From assembly GCF_949628265.1 (NCBI RefSeq), contig NC_088787.1, forward strand, positions 35,576,844 through 35,640,843: DNA of 64,000 nt, read 5' to 3'. Positions 22,920 through 35,792 of this stretch are shown one piece after another. Numbering within the stretch: position 1 is the first letter of the stretch; each line of letters opens with the position of its first letter. The DNA comes from Cloeon dipterum (lineage: Eukaryota; Arthropoda; Insecta; Ephemeroptera; Baetidae). Made by a program: the position numbers and the translations under genes. The notes under the pieces are model-generated. The model did no database searches and was not told the origin of the DNA. It saw only the letters and a program-made list of their open reading frames with translations.

Positions 22920-24148
22920 GGAAAAAAAATGAAAATCAGTTGACATTGCTGATGCTAAAGTGGATTGATTAAGGGCAACAATTGAACATTTTTGAATAGT
23001 TGGATGCAAGAAATAGTTGATACTGAACAAATCACCTTGCTCCAGTCAAAATTTTTCAGATTTTCTCCAAAATATACAGTGCTTGACCACATTTGTTTGG
23101 CAGATTTCGATTCCTCTCGTCAAGATCTGTCCAGCAGTGGATGGCAATTTTTGGGATAAACTTTGTTTTGAAATAAAATCAGATTTCAAGTAGGGAGACA
23201 GTTTTACCGTAAGAAAAACGTGATAACTTTGCCAGCTTTTTTTCTCAAAAATTTACAATCTTTCTTAGGTCAGTTTAGGTTTCAAGTAATCCTAAGGGAT
23301 GAGTTGATGCATTGGCAACAAGCATTATCCAGGACTTTTCAGCATCAATCCTCTTTTACAGTCCTGGTGGCGGTAAATTTGCGCATCGCTCAACAATTAC
23401 CCAATTTTCACTGTTGAATTGATAATAATTCTTGCCCTTTTCTTGCAACAAGGAAATTCGCGTTTGGTTGTTGACATTATGCGCGATTTTTTCCACTACC
23501 AAGTAGCTATGGATTAAGGAGGATTGATATTCTGCAAAATCCAGAAATAGCTTTGATGCCATTAATTTAGGCATGCACTTATCCCTTAGGATTGATTCAC
23601 AGGAAGCCAAAATTGACCAAAGTAGCGCTGTAAATTATTTAGATAAGTGGCTGCAAAGTTAGCATGCTTTTCAAATGGTGAGGACCGTCTCCCTACTTGA
23701 AATCTAATATTACTTCAAAAATATGAGTTTCCCTATGAGTTTTTATGCGCTGTTGGACAGATTTTTGAATTTGAAGAAAATTTGAAAATATACTGAAGCA
23801 AATTACTTTTTTGAATATAAGGGAATGAAAGAACAAGTTATTAACTGCTTATTGCATACAACAATTCAAATAATTTTTAATTGTTGGCCTGTATCTATCC
23901 ACACTATATAAACAATGAAAACTTCATACGAGAAGCGTTATTTCATTATGGTGCATGATCATGGTTCAATACTTCAATAGGCCAAACAAGTTGAAAATAA
24001 AATCTAATTTTCCTAATTTTTATCTCCTCAGTAGCATATGTCGATAATTAATGAACAGCGAACTCAGAACTTAATATAAATTAATAACGTTCTCTTTATA
24101 AAATTTGTGTGCGCCCTGAATCAGCCGGCGGCCACAAAACGTGTAGCA
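22920..24148. other. Outer-element sequence left of the Mutator-like element, no gene recognised
   Basis: This is AT-rich sequence. Two stretches around 23160-23300 and 23560-23700 look like an inverted pair (TTTCAAGTAGGGAGAC… and …GTCTCCCTACTTGAAA; TCCTAAGGGATGAG and CTTATCCCTTAGGA), so a decayed foldback of about 0.55 kb is likely here. No coding frame is seen. Confidence 0.45.
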
Positions 24149-24157
24149 AACTAAAAT
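24149..24157. other. 9-bp target-site duplication (left) of the Mutator-like element
   Basis: AACTAAAAT occurs immediately before the GGG terminus at 24158 and identically at 35784-35792 after the CCC terminus. A 9-bp duplication is characteristic of Mutator-superfamily insertion. Confidence 0.93.
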
Positions 24158-26716
24158 GGGTGATGATATATACACGGATCGTCCGTGTATTTATCAAAAT
24201 TTTGTGCATATTTGTTATTTGCACAGACGATCTGTGTCAAAGGAATGCGTGTATTTGTTATTTGCACAGACGATCTGTGTCAAAGGAATGCGTGTATTTG
24301 TTAGTTGCAAAGACGATCTGTGTACAAGGGAATGCGTGTATTTGTTAGTTGCAAAGACGATCTGTGTACAAGGGAATGCGTGTATGTGTTAGTTGCAAAG
24401 ACGCTTATAGGATATGATACGGTGACGTCATAACATTCTTTTGGCGGTGAATTTTTCAAAATGGCGGACGAGCCAGTGGGTCCATGTAATGCGTTCCGCT
24501 TTCTAGGGTCATTTTTTGCCTTTTTAGGGTAGAAATCACGCCTAAAGTGACGAGATAAAGCGGTCCTGGCTTCACTAGCAACCTGTGCGATGAAGTTCTC
24601 TTGTGAGAAAACCATCCCTGGCCTCATGGGTGGCGTGTACCATGCAGATTCCTCATTCCTGTGAGAAAGCGACGCTGGCAGCATGGCCAAGCTTCGTAAT
24701 GCAGGTATAAATCTGTTCTATTATGTTTTTTAGTGATTTTAACTTTTGGAACCTTCGGCAGGCGCAGCCACTCAGTGTCCTTTCGGAAGATGCGATCCTG
24801 ATTGCTTTGCAGGCCGTGGCAGACAGATTTCCTGTGAAAAAGCGACGCTGCCAGCATGGCCAAGCTTCGTAATGCAGGTATAAATGTATATTATTCTATT
24901 ATTTAGTGATTTTAACTTTTGGAACCTTCGGCAGGCGCAGCCACTCAGTGTCCTTTTGGAAGATGCGATCCTGATTGCTTTGCAGGCCGTGGCAGACAGA
25001 TTTCCTGTGTAAAAGCGACGCTGCCAGCATGGCCAAGCTTCGTAATGCAGGTATAAATGTATATTATTCTATTATTTAGTGATTTTAATTTTTGGAATCT
25101 TCGGCAGGTGCTGCCATACTAATTTCTGTGAGGAATGCAAACCAGGCTTCGCGGGCAAAAATTGAATTAAAATAATTTTGAAAATATTTATTATTAAATT
25201 AATTAATTAGAGCTGAAGATATTTGTGCTCAGAGAAAATATCTTGGCATCATGAATATATCTGCGGCTAAATACAAAACGGGGATGGGCACGAAATTCAA
25301 AGAGGAAAATATTTGCCTGTTGTTTTTCTATTACCAAGCCGCCTGTGAACTGAGAACACTTTTGGCCCCCTCTCGGTCACTGGAGTCGCCATATTTTTCT
25401 ACGACTGCTGCGCCAATTGAATAGAAATGTCAATTTTCGTTTTTAACCACCTATGGTCTCCCTATTCCACTGGAGTTGTTTTTTATTTCAACTAAAGCTC
25501 CTATAACTAGACAAAAAGTGTTAAATTTCTTGTTGAATCACTCATGGTCCCCCTCTACTACTGGAGGTGCAAATTTTTAGCGTCTGCAGTGCCATTTAAA
25601 CGTACCCTATCGAAAACACTTCCAATACCCCTCTGCGTATGCAAAATTAACCGTTGTTACACTCAAAACCACACTTGACCCCCTCTCCAATACTGGAGTC
25701 GTGAATTTAGCGACCCAAATGGCCAATCTAACAACTACAACCCCTTTTCAAATCCTTACCACCTCAACTTCTCTCTCAACTCCTACTCTAAAGGGGGGGG
25801 GGCAAGTGTGCTGTTTTACCGAATTTTCCTCAATTTTACTGTCTTCTTTAAGGTTAGCCATTTGCTGATGCTGCAGTCGATGTTGGGCAGATTCTGCAAT
25901 GCAAATATCTGTGACAAAATCTACCCTGGCTCCAAGGGCAGACATGCATTGATACATTTATGAATATTTTTCTTCATCAGTGACTCGTTTTGTAGCAACA
26001 TATTAATTTATTAAAAATTTCAGGTCCCTTGCTAATTTCAACTTGAATCATCGGCTCGCGCTTAAATGCAGATTCCCTAATGGAGAGCAATGATTGCGCT
26101 GTACTGTGAGAGCAGAGCGACACCGTGAGTGATGTTCTGGCTGGCAAAGCAGATTCCAGCGAGCAGAGCAAAAAGCAGAGCGTGATGGGCAGTTCTTCTG
26201 CGACCTAAATTATCGGAAGGTATTCAGACTAACCTAATGCTGGTGCATATGGCTTGCGTTGATCCTTTTTATTGCTACCTTCCCATTTTTCCCCTTGGTA
26301 TATCTCTTTCCTTGGCATTGGCCATGTCTGCAAACTTGGTATGCCACTCATCCGACCAACTGTGGGTGACTTTTTAATGCATTGCCACTCCTTTTGGTCG
26401 CGTTTGTTGCGTACTAATTGCTTCTTTGCCAACCAATTTCAATACATAACTCTTGCAAGGATAGATAATAACAGAAATTTTCTCTGGCGATGAATTATTT
26501 TATTGATGGGTAGTAATCATACTGTTGGTTACATTTTATATTTACTGAGCGGTCTTTCTGACTGGTGTTGTAGACATGGCGTTTTTTTCCTTGCATTTTT
26601 GGCACGTCCAGTTCGGAATGTCGGTGAAGGTCAAGTCTTTCATTTGATCTTGGTCTGCTAATGGGTGATTGATGCACTTAGGATGGTACCAAGTCTCGCA
26701 TCCTTGGCACTGCATA
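24158..26716. repeat. Left terminal inverted repeat of the MULE
   Basis: About 2.56 kb, pairing with 33271-35783. Coordinates pair so that their sum is 59984 from 24301 inward. It includes subterminal 43-44 bp tandem units (24226-24400), tandem copies of a roughly 173-bp unit (24665-25135) and, at its inner edge, the 3' end of the transposase gene including part of the PHD finger. Open frames inside it are mirrored in both arms and are not genes. Confidence 0.92.
24170..24405. repeat. Subterminal 43-44 bp tandem units with short palindromes
   Basis: The end itself has ACACGGATCGTCCGTGT, a near-perfect palindrome. Behind it come units holding CACAGACGATCTGTG or AAAGACGATCTGTGT at a 43-44 bp period. 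The left arm has one more 43-bp unit than the right arm (35580-35775). Repeated palindromes close to the termini are typical transposase-binding sites; that role is inferred. Confidence 0.8.
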
Positions 26717-29700
26717 GTGCATGTATCATACTCTTGTGGCAAACTACAAATGCAAAGTAGATCCAGAACCTGCTTCTTTTCTGTGTTCTTGATGTTACGT
26801 GGTTGTGTACTTTTCGGATAGATTGAAGCTTTTCCTTCAGCAATCACATTCGCGGTGTGCTTTCGAAGTTTCGGCATCGCAAAGCACTTTTGGATGTCTA
26901 CAGCTCCTGTTGCACAGAATTCAGTTGCTATGGCCATAGCGTACATGGCACAATTATTTGAGCCTTTTTGGTACTCAATATTCTTCTTGCTGATGATGAC
27001 GCTTTTGTCACGCGCTTCCCTTGCAATGTATCCCATTTGAATGAGGATATCTTCTGGGATTTGGTCTCTTGTTGTTTTCATGCTATCAAAATAATCAAAT
27101 GACATTCCATCAAACACTACTGTCACGTAGTGCTCTCTTTTCTCGCTGTGGAGGATTTGAACATACGGCTTCTCATCAGAGTAATTGAATGTCAATGACG
27201 AGTCTTCAACTTTCATTACTGCAGGGGTGTGTAATCCTTGCACATGCTGACCGTAGGCATTTTTTAATATCGAAAGGTAAACTGCGATCACCTCATCTGA
27301 GATCATGGACTCTTCGTCAAGAAGGTCTTCTATTGCTTGCGCAGGTAGTACCTCTTGCCGCAGCAGTTTGATGTGTAGCTCATCTGCAAAATATTTAATG
27401 TGATTCACATTTAAACTTATGAAAGTCCATTAGCGCCATACCTGGGTCAGACTCAGCTGGAGCATATCCTTTTTTATACTTTGTCAAAGCTTTCCATCTG
27501 GTGTCAGACTTGGGCCTTCCAACTGCTGTTGTTGCTGGCCTTAATAGTGGTTTCTCTTTGGCCAACTGTACGACCGGGAATCCCCCAACTGAGAAAATTT
27601 TTATTTGCTCTAATTGCTCTAATTCATATTCTAAAACCTTACCTTTTGTCACTTTGACAGTCTTATGTCTGGTGTCAGCTTTTTCACGACTTTGGCATCT
27701 CTCTTCTTCCACTTTTGCTGATATACTCCCTTGTGTAGACTCTATTTCGTCCAGCTGTCTCAAAAAATCATCACTCCAATCATCATCATCTGTAAAATGT
27801 ATTTATAAAACGAGCATTATTATCTTTAATAAGACATGATACAAATCCAAATTTGACCTCTTTGTGCATGATTTTAAGGTTAAATTTGCCGTGTTTTTTT
27901 ATAATTAAATATCCAAGATGTGTTTGAATTTTGATAATTGGAAAGTAAGCTTTTTATGTGATTGCGTCACTTTGATATTTGGCATCTTTTAATTTCTTTC
28001 AAAATTTCAATAATTTTTAACTATGGAAGCGACACAATTCTCTTAATCTTAAAGTTGGAATCGTCATCCTTATATTCCAATAGGCATATTAAAAATTAAT
28101 ATTTTATCGCAAGTAAAATTTATCATTTTTATTCAATATATGTCATTGCTATCTAATTTATTTAATATTTAAATTGATTCAATATTACTCCATCTGGATT
28201 TCATGTTGTACTGACCTTCTAAATTTTGCAGAAGTGCATGATGGCGTTCAGTGATATGCTTTTGTATCTCCTGACCACTGATCTGCGCATCACACCCTTG
28301 TGATGTAGTTGGAGCACTTGGCTCAATCAAGTCATCTAAATGTTCTGCTGCTAATTCAGAAGGAGATATGATGACAGTACATCTCTTCGTCGGCGTGGAA
28401 GTCACTGTTTGAATTCTTGGTATTAGTCAGTGGTTATTAAGTTCGGGATTTACTATTACCCATTGGAGATGCAACTAATTCGTCGGAGGCCTCCAACTCG
28501 TCGTGGGTAGTGAGCCGATCGACATCTTCTATTTGATCTTCAAATTGATCTCTTTCGCTTTCCCCGCTCTGGTTGCTTTGTTCAATTTCTTGCCTTTCAG
28601 TTTCTCCTGAATTATCATGTATAATTATTTTAAGTGTAAATATATACACTTGAAAGATTAATATTGTCCCTGAGGGTTATAAATACTAGGAAAATGAAAT
28701 CACAGTAAAACTATCAACCTGCAGTCACTGCTACTTGAAAATCTTTTCCATTTTGCAGGCAGGAGAGAATCAGCTCCATCTTTCTCTGCACTTCCACAGC
28801 CACTTTCTCTGGGAGGGTAGAGCAGCAAGTTGCAATTTGCTTCACAATGCGCATGGTGCTGTTATATTTTTCTGCCTCCGTTCTGTTCCTCGGATTTCGC
28901 GTCTTGATCACAAGGCTATCCTTTACTTTGCCCACTGCTGACGAAGTGTCGCAGTTGTACTTGAGTAACCAACGGGGTGCGATGTCCTCGATGCCAAATT
29001 GCGGCATATTTGTGTCACTTCTTAACTTCATAATGTGCTTGCAAGGCAGTCCAGTATTTCCTCTGAATGGACACCTGCATTCGTTGACAGTGCTCGAGTA
29101 TTTCATCAATTGCTCGTCTTTCAGCTTAGAAGCATATGTCTCTTGCTTGCCAAGTAAGTGAATAACAAAATCTGTTCCCTTTCCCTGCAGGAGCTTCCTC
29201 GCAAGGGATTTGTCGTTTCCCTTGTACAAGGGAACCTTGCAGCTGAGCACATGTTTCAAGTGCTCCTGTTCATTGGTACTCACATTAGAGATGGCTAACA
29301 AGTTACTTATCAGCTCTAGAAGAGTTGAAGTCTTCTTCAGAACTCTTCCGATTACAGCATTGTGGCTTTCTGCCATGTTTGTGGTTCTTGTTCCAAAGTT
29401 CAGGGTCCTAGCTCGACCATACGAAGTCCACTGGTCAGCAATCTTATTCCAATTTTCATCATAGTACCTAAAATTGAAAGGATATTTCAATTCCTATTAA
29501 TTGTCAATGTAATACTAATTTATGCATGCGTGTTATGTTTTAAGAAGGTGATATTAACGTTTTCAAGATCTCCATCAAATTCTGTCTGGATTTTTATCAC
29601 ACTTTTTTAATGCCGATGATATATTAAAATAACAAAGAAATTTTTAGCGAGGTGACATAATTCAATTGCAAATAATTTATCTTGTAACTGAAACATTGAG

Positions 29701-31726
29701 AAATTTAAACTATAAGTTTCTTGAAACTATTCACATAATCACATGAAATCTTAAAAAATTGAAAATAGGTTTTATTACACAAGAATAAAATAAATTTGAT
29801 CTGGGAGACGCATTAATAAGAATTTATTTATTTACCTTCTCATTTCATTCGATTCATCTGGAAGAAGGTTCTTCAACTGTTCATAATATTTTTCGTAGTC
29901 AGCCCTAGTGTGGGACTTGTACATCAGTTGTTCTATGGTTTGCTGCACTTCTTCTCGGACGTCGGCTGGAGCATATCGAACGTGCTCAAGAAGCAGTTTG
30001 GCCGAGTGGAAGAGGCAGATATGGATGGCCACCTCAGGAAATATGTGCTCCACAGCAACCAATTCAACCATGGCTTTGTCGATCAGGATAGTTTTAATTT
30101 CTCTTTCAGCTTTTTTGTGCACTCTTTTAATGCACTCAAGGGCTGCTTCAACTGATGCAAGCTTCTCGTCACGCAGCACTGCGTATCCAACTACTCTTCC
30201 TTTTCCATGGCCATCCACAACCAAATAGCACACTATTGGCATGTCAAGTCTGTTCTTCTTGTATGTTGAGTCAAACTGAAGAACTTCAGGAAATTTGTCA
30301 AAATTGTTGACCATGCTGCTTGTTACGATCATGAACCCGATGATCTCTTCTGTGTCATTGCACATGACGCCATAAAATCCTAAAAAATATATAATTCTGT
30401 ACTTTCGAAAATTTTAAGTAAAAAATAGATTACTGCAAGCTCTTTTGTGCGCATTTTTATGATATTTGAAACGAAAATTCTCGACTGACGATTTTTTTAT
30501 GTGAGATTGTTTATATATGAGACTGTTAATAGTTAAAACCGCAAAATTGCTCATCTTCCTAAATTTGAAACTGCATTCCAAAATTTGGCTATGTTTCTAA
30601 TTTTGTTTCAAAACGTGTTTCCCGAAATGTAAGGGCAAAAGTGCCGTACACATATTTCTGAACAATCTTTTTTATTTTTGCGTTATTTCACTTCTTGATA
30701 GTTTAACCAATTTGAGATTACTTCCACTTAAAGCATTGAATTAATTTATCCGCGGTAAACGCTTATGACAACAAAACCTTTTGTATTTCTAATTTTCAAT
30801 GTATTCATTTGCGACTGGCCAGAATATGCATAAAAACGATACAAACTAAGTGAGAAAATCTTATCTGCATAATGTTTCCCGAAAGCTTTACAATATTTGT
30901 ACAAATTAATAGAATTATATGTACCATCCGGATCTGCTTTGTCGTGCTCCGATAGTACCTCCATTACCTCTGCCAGCTCCCTGTTTGCCTCTGGGACTTC
31001 TTGGTATTTTTGTAGCCGTTCCACTTTGAATTTTTGCCTGATACAAATTTATTATAAAAATAATGAATATGACCATTTTTCTCTGCGAACTTCAAGTTAG
31101 CCAAGTCTCTCGCCAAAAACATTTTCCCTGTTTCCTTCTGAATGATGTTTCTGCTGATGGTTCTATTCACAGGTCCAACAATCATCATTTTGTAGTTGGA
31201 TTTTTCTTCATCATCCAGCCGTCTGTTTTCTGGCAAATTCGCAAAAGTATGTTCATCACATTTGTGGTTATGAAGGCTTGGATCCAATCTTCCTTCTTTG
31301 ATGTAAATGTATTTGACTCCATTGTCGTCACTTGTAATGCCAGTTTTAAAGTACACGGGGCAGCCTTGCTTGTAAGATCTGCAAAACGCGCAGTTTTCAT
31401 AATGTGACCAAGAATAGCAAATTTTACGCAGAGAGATGAGTATATTTGGTGTGAATATGATCAAACCTTGTGTTCAGCTTTGGTTTCACCCCAGATTTTG
31501 GGGGCTTCTGTCTCGGTTGCCCACTAAGTTTGCATGCATAGTGGGCGTTCAAATACTTTATTTCCTTGTATTTTTCAGAACTCTTCAAAGTTTTCCTTGA
31601 AGCAACAGTCGTTGCTGACACCACAGAATATATAGTGAACGTAGCTTTCTGTTCGTTGTCCAAAGCCTTTTGAAAGTCTGAGTGAGACTTAAATCGCTGA
31701 CCTAATTTTAAATAGGGATGAGCCAT
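26542..31726 (-). CDS. MULE transposase with SWIM finger, Ulp1-type protease and PHD finger in one ten-exon gene
   Basis: Exons: 31726-31467, 31378-about 31075, about 31023-30925, 30379-29836, 29467-28719, 28606-28460, 28404-28216, 27789-27643, 27588-27442 and 27383-26542. All junctions keep phase (the second is least certain), giving about 1,140 residues. Exons 1-2 resemble a FLYWCH/FAR1-type DNA-binding finger (GCPVYFK…HNHKC). Exon 4 has the MULE core: LQFDSTYKKN (first Asp), KTILIDKAM (second Asp) and HICLFH. Exon 5 supplies TTNMAESHN (Glu) and the SWIM finger ECRCPF…PCKH. Exons 6-8 are acidic linker. The last exon holds EHYVTVVFD (His), FDYFDSM (Asp), YQKGSNNCAMYA (Gln, Cys), the Ulp1 catalytic set, then a PHD finger (CIC, CQGC, WYHPKC, CQKC). 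It presumably catalyses transposition; the protease may act on a SUMO-like partner. Confidence 0.87.
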
Positions 31727-31729
31727 CTT

Positions 31730-33070
31730 CCCTAAGTCAAATTAACACTGAGTCGCAATACTAAATGTGCTGGGAGAGAATGTCGTCTCTCCCACCCCAA
31801 CCATGAGACTTACGCTTTGAGGTGCAACAGTAATATATAAATAATAATATTAATAAGAGCAAATCATTCATTTAGTTTGCGTTATTCTTGTTGACTTTTC
31901 AGTATTTGCCGTTATTATAATTTTGAATCGCGTGATTTAATAAAATGGGAATAACATGTTATCAAATGTTACCACAAAAGGTAATATGTTCACCTCTCGC
32001 AATTTGTTCCAATGTCTACATGCAGAATGTAACCGGTTGTATTATGTGTGTCTGGATTGTTGTCTCCAAGTCAGTGCTCTCATTCATGCGATTTATATGT
32101 CTCATCAATCAAAACAATATTCTGTTTTATTCATTAATTGAGGTCTGCGATTTAACATTGCTACCTACAATACAAGCTTGATTAAATTTGCAATGGCGCG
32201 AAAGTAAAGGCGGAGTTTCTGTTTATAGATGCATATTATAATATACATATGGTCAGTTACCTAGAGGAAATAACTAGAACATTTGAGCGAAGCTGATCCT
32301 TTAACATGGTCAAAACAACTCAAAAAGAGCCAACATATAAACATAAATTTATAGTCTTCTTATGCAAAACAACGCATTCAAAATATATTAGAAAAACGAA
32401 ATAATTGATGTTCAATATCACAACCCTCTAGGAGTGTCATTTTTCTCTCATATTTAAAAATATTCTAGTGACAATGATTCCTTTGAAACTGACGAATGTG
32501 AACGTGATGTGATAGTAAGAATGGAATATAATTTACACACAATCTAAGAACTTAACAAGCGCCGTAACGTTTAAGTTTGAGATAAGGCAATATGCACATT
32601 CTAAAGGAGCATCAATTTAAAATATAATCACACACCTAGACTAACAATAAAAGTTGTTGGCCACATTATTGACCCGTGTAAATTTGAAACATAGCTAGTG
32701 CATTAAAAGCAACGTCAAATATATCACTTGCAAAAGGTTATCAGCATTTACAAAAAGTCCAACAAAAGTAGTTTTAATAATTTTATTCTATACAAAAACT
32801 AACAGCCTTTGAAACGTTACAGGCGGCTAGAGCAAACTTAATTTGCAACAAGTTTCCATGTATAAAAGGAGCTGCAATTTATACATTCAATTTATATAAC
32901 AGGTTCCCATATATAAAGGATTTTATCATCTATCATGAAGTAATTTAATTATAGTAAGATTTTGTCAGGACCATGTGTGTGGCCCTTCCTCACATGCTTA
33001 CTATAACTTTTTAAATGACATGCATTTCATGATTAAATAGCATGTAGAAAAACATTTAAACATTAAAACA
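31730..33070. other. MULE interior upstream of the transposase start
   Basis: This should contain the promoter and 5' leader of the transposase gene. It is AT-rich with no second gene, no repeat of the arms and no clear TATA box, so I cannot place the start site. Confidence 0.4.
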
Positions 33071-33076
33071 TGTAAA

Positions 33077-33270
33077 ACAGCACACTTGCCCCCCCCCCCC
33101 CTTTAGAGTAGGAGTTGAGAGAGAAGTTGAGGTGGTAAGGATTTGAAAAGGGGTTGTAGTTGTTAGATTGGCCATTTGGGTCGCTAAATTCACGACTCCA
33201 GTATTGGAGAGGGGGTCAAGTGTGGTTTTGAGTGTAACAACGGTTAATTTTGCATACGCAGAGGGGTATT
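33077..33270. repeat. Partial duplication of right-arm sequence at the inner edge of the right TIR
   Basis: The sequence from ACAGCACACTTGCCCC to GAGGGGTATTG is a direct copy of 34171-34362. It joins abruptly at about 33271 to the inverted copy of the transposase 3' exon. The breakpoint looks like a template-switch junction. Confidence 0.8.
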
Positions 33271-35783
33271 GCAGTGCCAAGGATGCGAGACTTGGTACCA
33301 TCCTAAGTGCATCAATCACCCATTAGCAGACCAAGATCAAATGAAAGACTTGACCTTCACCGACATTCCGAACTGGACGTGCCAAAAATGCAAGGAAAAA
33401 AACGCCATGTCTACAACACCAGTCAGAAAGACCGCTCAGTAAATATAAAATGTAACCAACAGTATGATTACTACCCATCAATAAAATAATTCATCGCCAG
33501 AGAAAATTTCTGTTATTATCTATCCTTGCAAGAGTTATGTATTGAAATTGGTTGGCAAAGAAGCAATTAGTACGCAACAAACGCGACCAAAAGGAGTGGC
33601 AATGCATTAAAAAGTCACCCACAGTTGGTCGGATGAGTGGCATACCAAGTTTGCAGACATGGCCAATGCCAAGGAAAGAGATATACCAAGGGGAAAAATG
33701 GGAAGGTAGCAATAAAAAGGATCAACGCAAGCCATATGCACCAGCATTAGGTTAGTCTGAATACCTTCCGATAATTTAGGTCGCAGAAGAACTGCCCATC
33801 ACGCTCTGCTTTTTGCTCTGCTCGCTGGAATCTGCTTTGCCAGCCAGAACATCACTCACGGTGTCGCTCTGCTCTCACAGTACAGCGCAATCATTGCTCT
33901 CCATTAGGGAATCTGCATTTAAGCGCGAGCCGATGATTCAAGTTGAAATTAGCAAGGGACCTGAAATTTTTAATAAATTAATATGTTGCTACAAAACGAG
34001 TCACTGATGAAGAAAAATATTCATAAATGTATCAATGCATGTCTGCCCTTGGAGCCAGGGTAGATTTTGTCACAGATATTTGCATTGCAGAATCTGCCCA
34101 ACATCGACTGCAGCATCAGCAAATGGCTAACCTTAAAGAAGACAGTAAAATTGAGGAAAATTCGGTAAAACAGCACACTTGCCCCCCCCCCTTTAGAGTA
34201 GGAGTTGAGAGAGAAGTTGAGGTGGTAAGGATTTGAAAAGGGGTTGTAGTTGTTAGATTGGCCATTTGGGTCGCTAAATTCACGACTCCAGTATTGGAGA
34301 GGGGGTCAAGTGTGGTTTTGAGTGTAACAACGGTTAATTTTGCATACGCAGAGGGGTATTGGAAGTGTTTTCGATAGGGTACGTTTAAATGGCACTGCAG
34401 ACGCTAAAAATTTGCACCTCCAGTAGTAGAGGGGGACCATGAGTGATTCAACAAGAAATTTAACACTTTTTGTCTAGTTATAGGAGCTTTAGTTGAAATA
34501 AAAAACAACTCCAGTGGAATAGGGAGACCATAGGTGGTTAAAAACGAAAATTGACATTTCTATTCAATTGGCGCAGCAGTCGTAGAAAAATATGGCGACT
34601 CCAGTGACCGAGAGGGGGCCAAAAGTGTTCTCAGTTCACAGGCGGCTTGGTAATAGAAAAACAACAGGCAAATATTTTCCTCTTTGAATTTCGTGCCCAT
34701 CCCCGTTTTGTATTTAGCCGCAGATATATTCATGATGCCAAGATATTTTCTCTGAGCACAAATATCTTCAGCTCTAATTAATTAATTTAATAATAAATAT
34801 TTTCAAAATTATTTTAATTCAATTTTTGCCCGCGAAGCCTGGTTTGCATTCCTCACAGAAATTAGTATGGCAGCACCTGCCGAAGATTCCAAAAATTAAA
34901 ATCACTAAATAATAGAATAATATACATTTATACCTGCATTACGAAGCTTGGCCATGCTGGCAGCGTCGCTTTTACACAGGAAATCTGTCTGCCACGGCCT
35001 GCAAAGCAATCAGGATCGCATCTTCCAAAAGGACACTGAGTGGCTGCGCCTGCCGAAGGTTCCAAAAGTTAAAATCACTAAATAATAGAATAATATACAT
35101 TTATACCTGCATTACGAAGCTTGGCCATGCTGGCAGCGTCGCTTTTTCACAGGAAATCTGTCTGCCACGGCCTGCAAAGCAATCAGGATCGCATCTTCCG
35201 AAAGGACACTGAGTGGCTGCGCCTGCCGAAGGTTCCAAAAGTTAAAATCACTAAAAAACATAATAGAACAGATTTATACCTGCATTACGAAGCTTGGCCA
35301 TGCTGCCAGCGTCGCTTTCTCACAGGAATGAGGAATCTGCATGGTACACGCCACCCATGAGGCCAGGGATGGTTTTCTCACAAGAGAACTTCATCGCACA
35401 GGTTGCTAGTGAAGCCAGGACCGCTTTATCTCGTCACTTTAGGCGTGATTTCTACCCTAAAAAGGCAAAAAATGACCCTAGAAAGCGGAACGCATTACAT
35501 GGACCCACTGGCTCGTCCGCCATTTTGAAAAATTCACCGCCAAAAGAATGTTATGACGTCACCGTATCATATCCTATAAGCGTCTTTGCAACTAACACAT
35601 ACACGCATTCCCTTGTACACAGATCGTCTTTGCAACTAACAAATACACGCATTCCCTTGTACACAGATCGTCTTTGCAACTAACAAATACACGCATTCCT
35701 TTGACACAGATCGTCTGTGCAAATAACAAATATGCACAAAATTTTGATAAATACACGGACGATCCGTGTATATATAATTACCC
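33271..35783. repeat. Right terminal inverted repeat of the MULE
   Basis: This is the inverted counterpart of 24158-26716. It begins with a reverse copy of the PHD-encoding end of the transposase gene, then arm sequence, then tandem roughly 173-bp units (34850-35320, each with GAAGCTTGGCCATGCTG) and the subterminal palindromic units. Confidence 0.92.
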
Positions 35784-35792
35784 AACTAAAAT
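35784..35792. other. 9-bp target-site duplication (right) of the Mutator-like element
   Basis: AACTAAAAT directly after the CCC terminus, identical to 24149-24157. Confidence 0.93.

Larger units (their letters stand above)
24158..35783. mobile_element. 11.6 kb Mutator-like element (MULE), complete and nested
   Basis: The element runs from GGGT to ACCC with a perfect 9-bp target duplication. The terminal inverted repeats span about 24158-26716 and 33271-35783. They are near-identical apart from one 43-bp subterminal repeat unit extra on the left. The inner region holds one minus-strand gene for a MULE transposase fused to Ulp1 and PHD domains. Near-identical arms and an intact gene suggest recent activity. 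It is inserted in the 16.5 kb element, so it is the younger of the two. Confidence 0.93.

Noticed and set aside
24226-24400. Evenly spaced short repeats resembling a CRISPR array
   Set aside because: They are direct tandem units of a transposon end in a eukaryotic genome, without unique spacers.
24109-24863. Open frames of 78-129 residues near the left MULE end, repeated at 35121-35683
   Set aside because: They lie in the terminal inverted repeats, occur as mirrored pairs, consist of tandem-repeat translation and have no family motifs.
33307-34236. Plus-strand frames of 60-69 residues in the right MULE arm
   Set aside because: They are exact inverted copies of frames in the left arm, including a reverse duplicate of the transposase 3' region.
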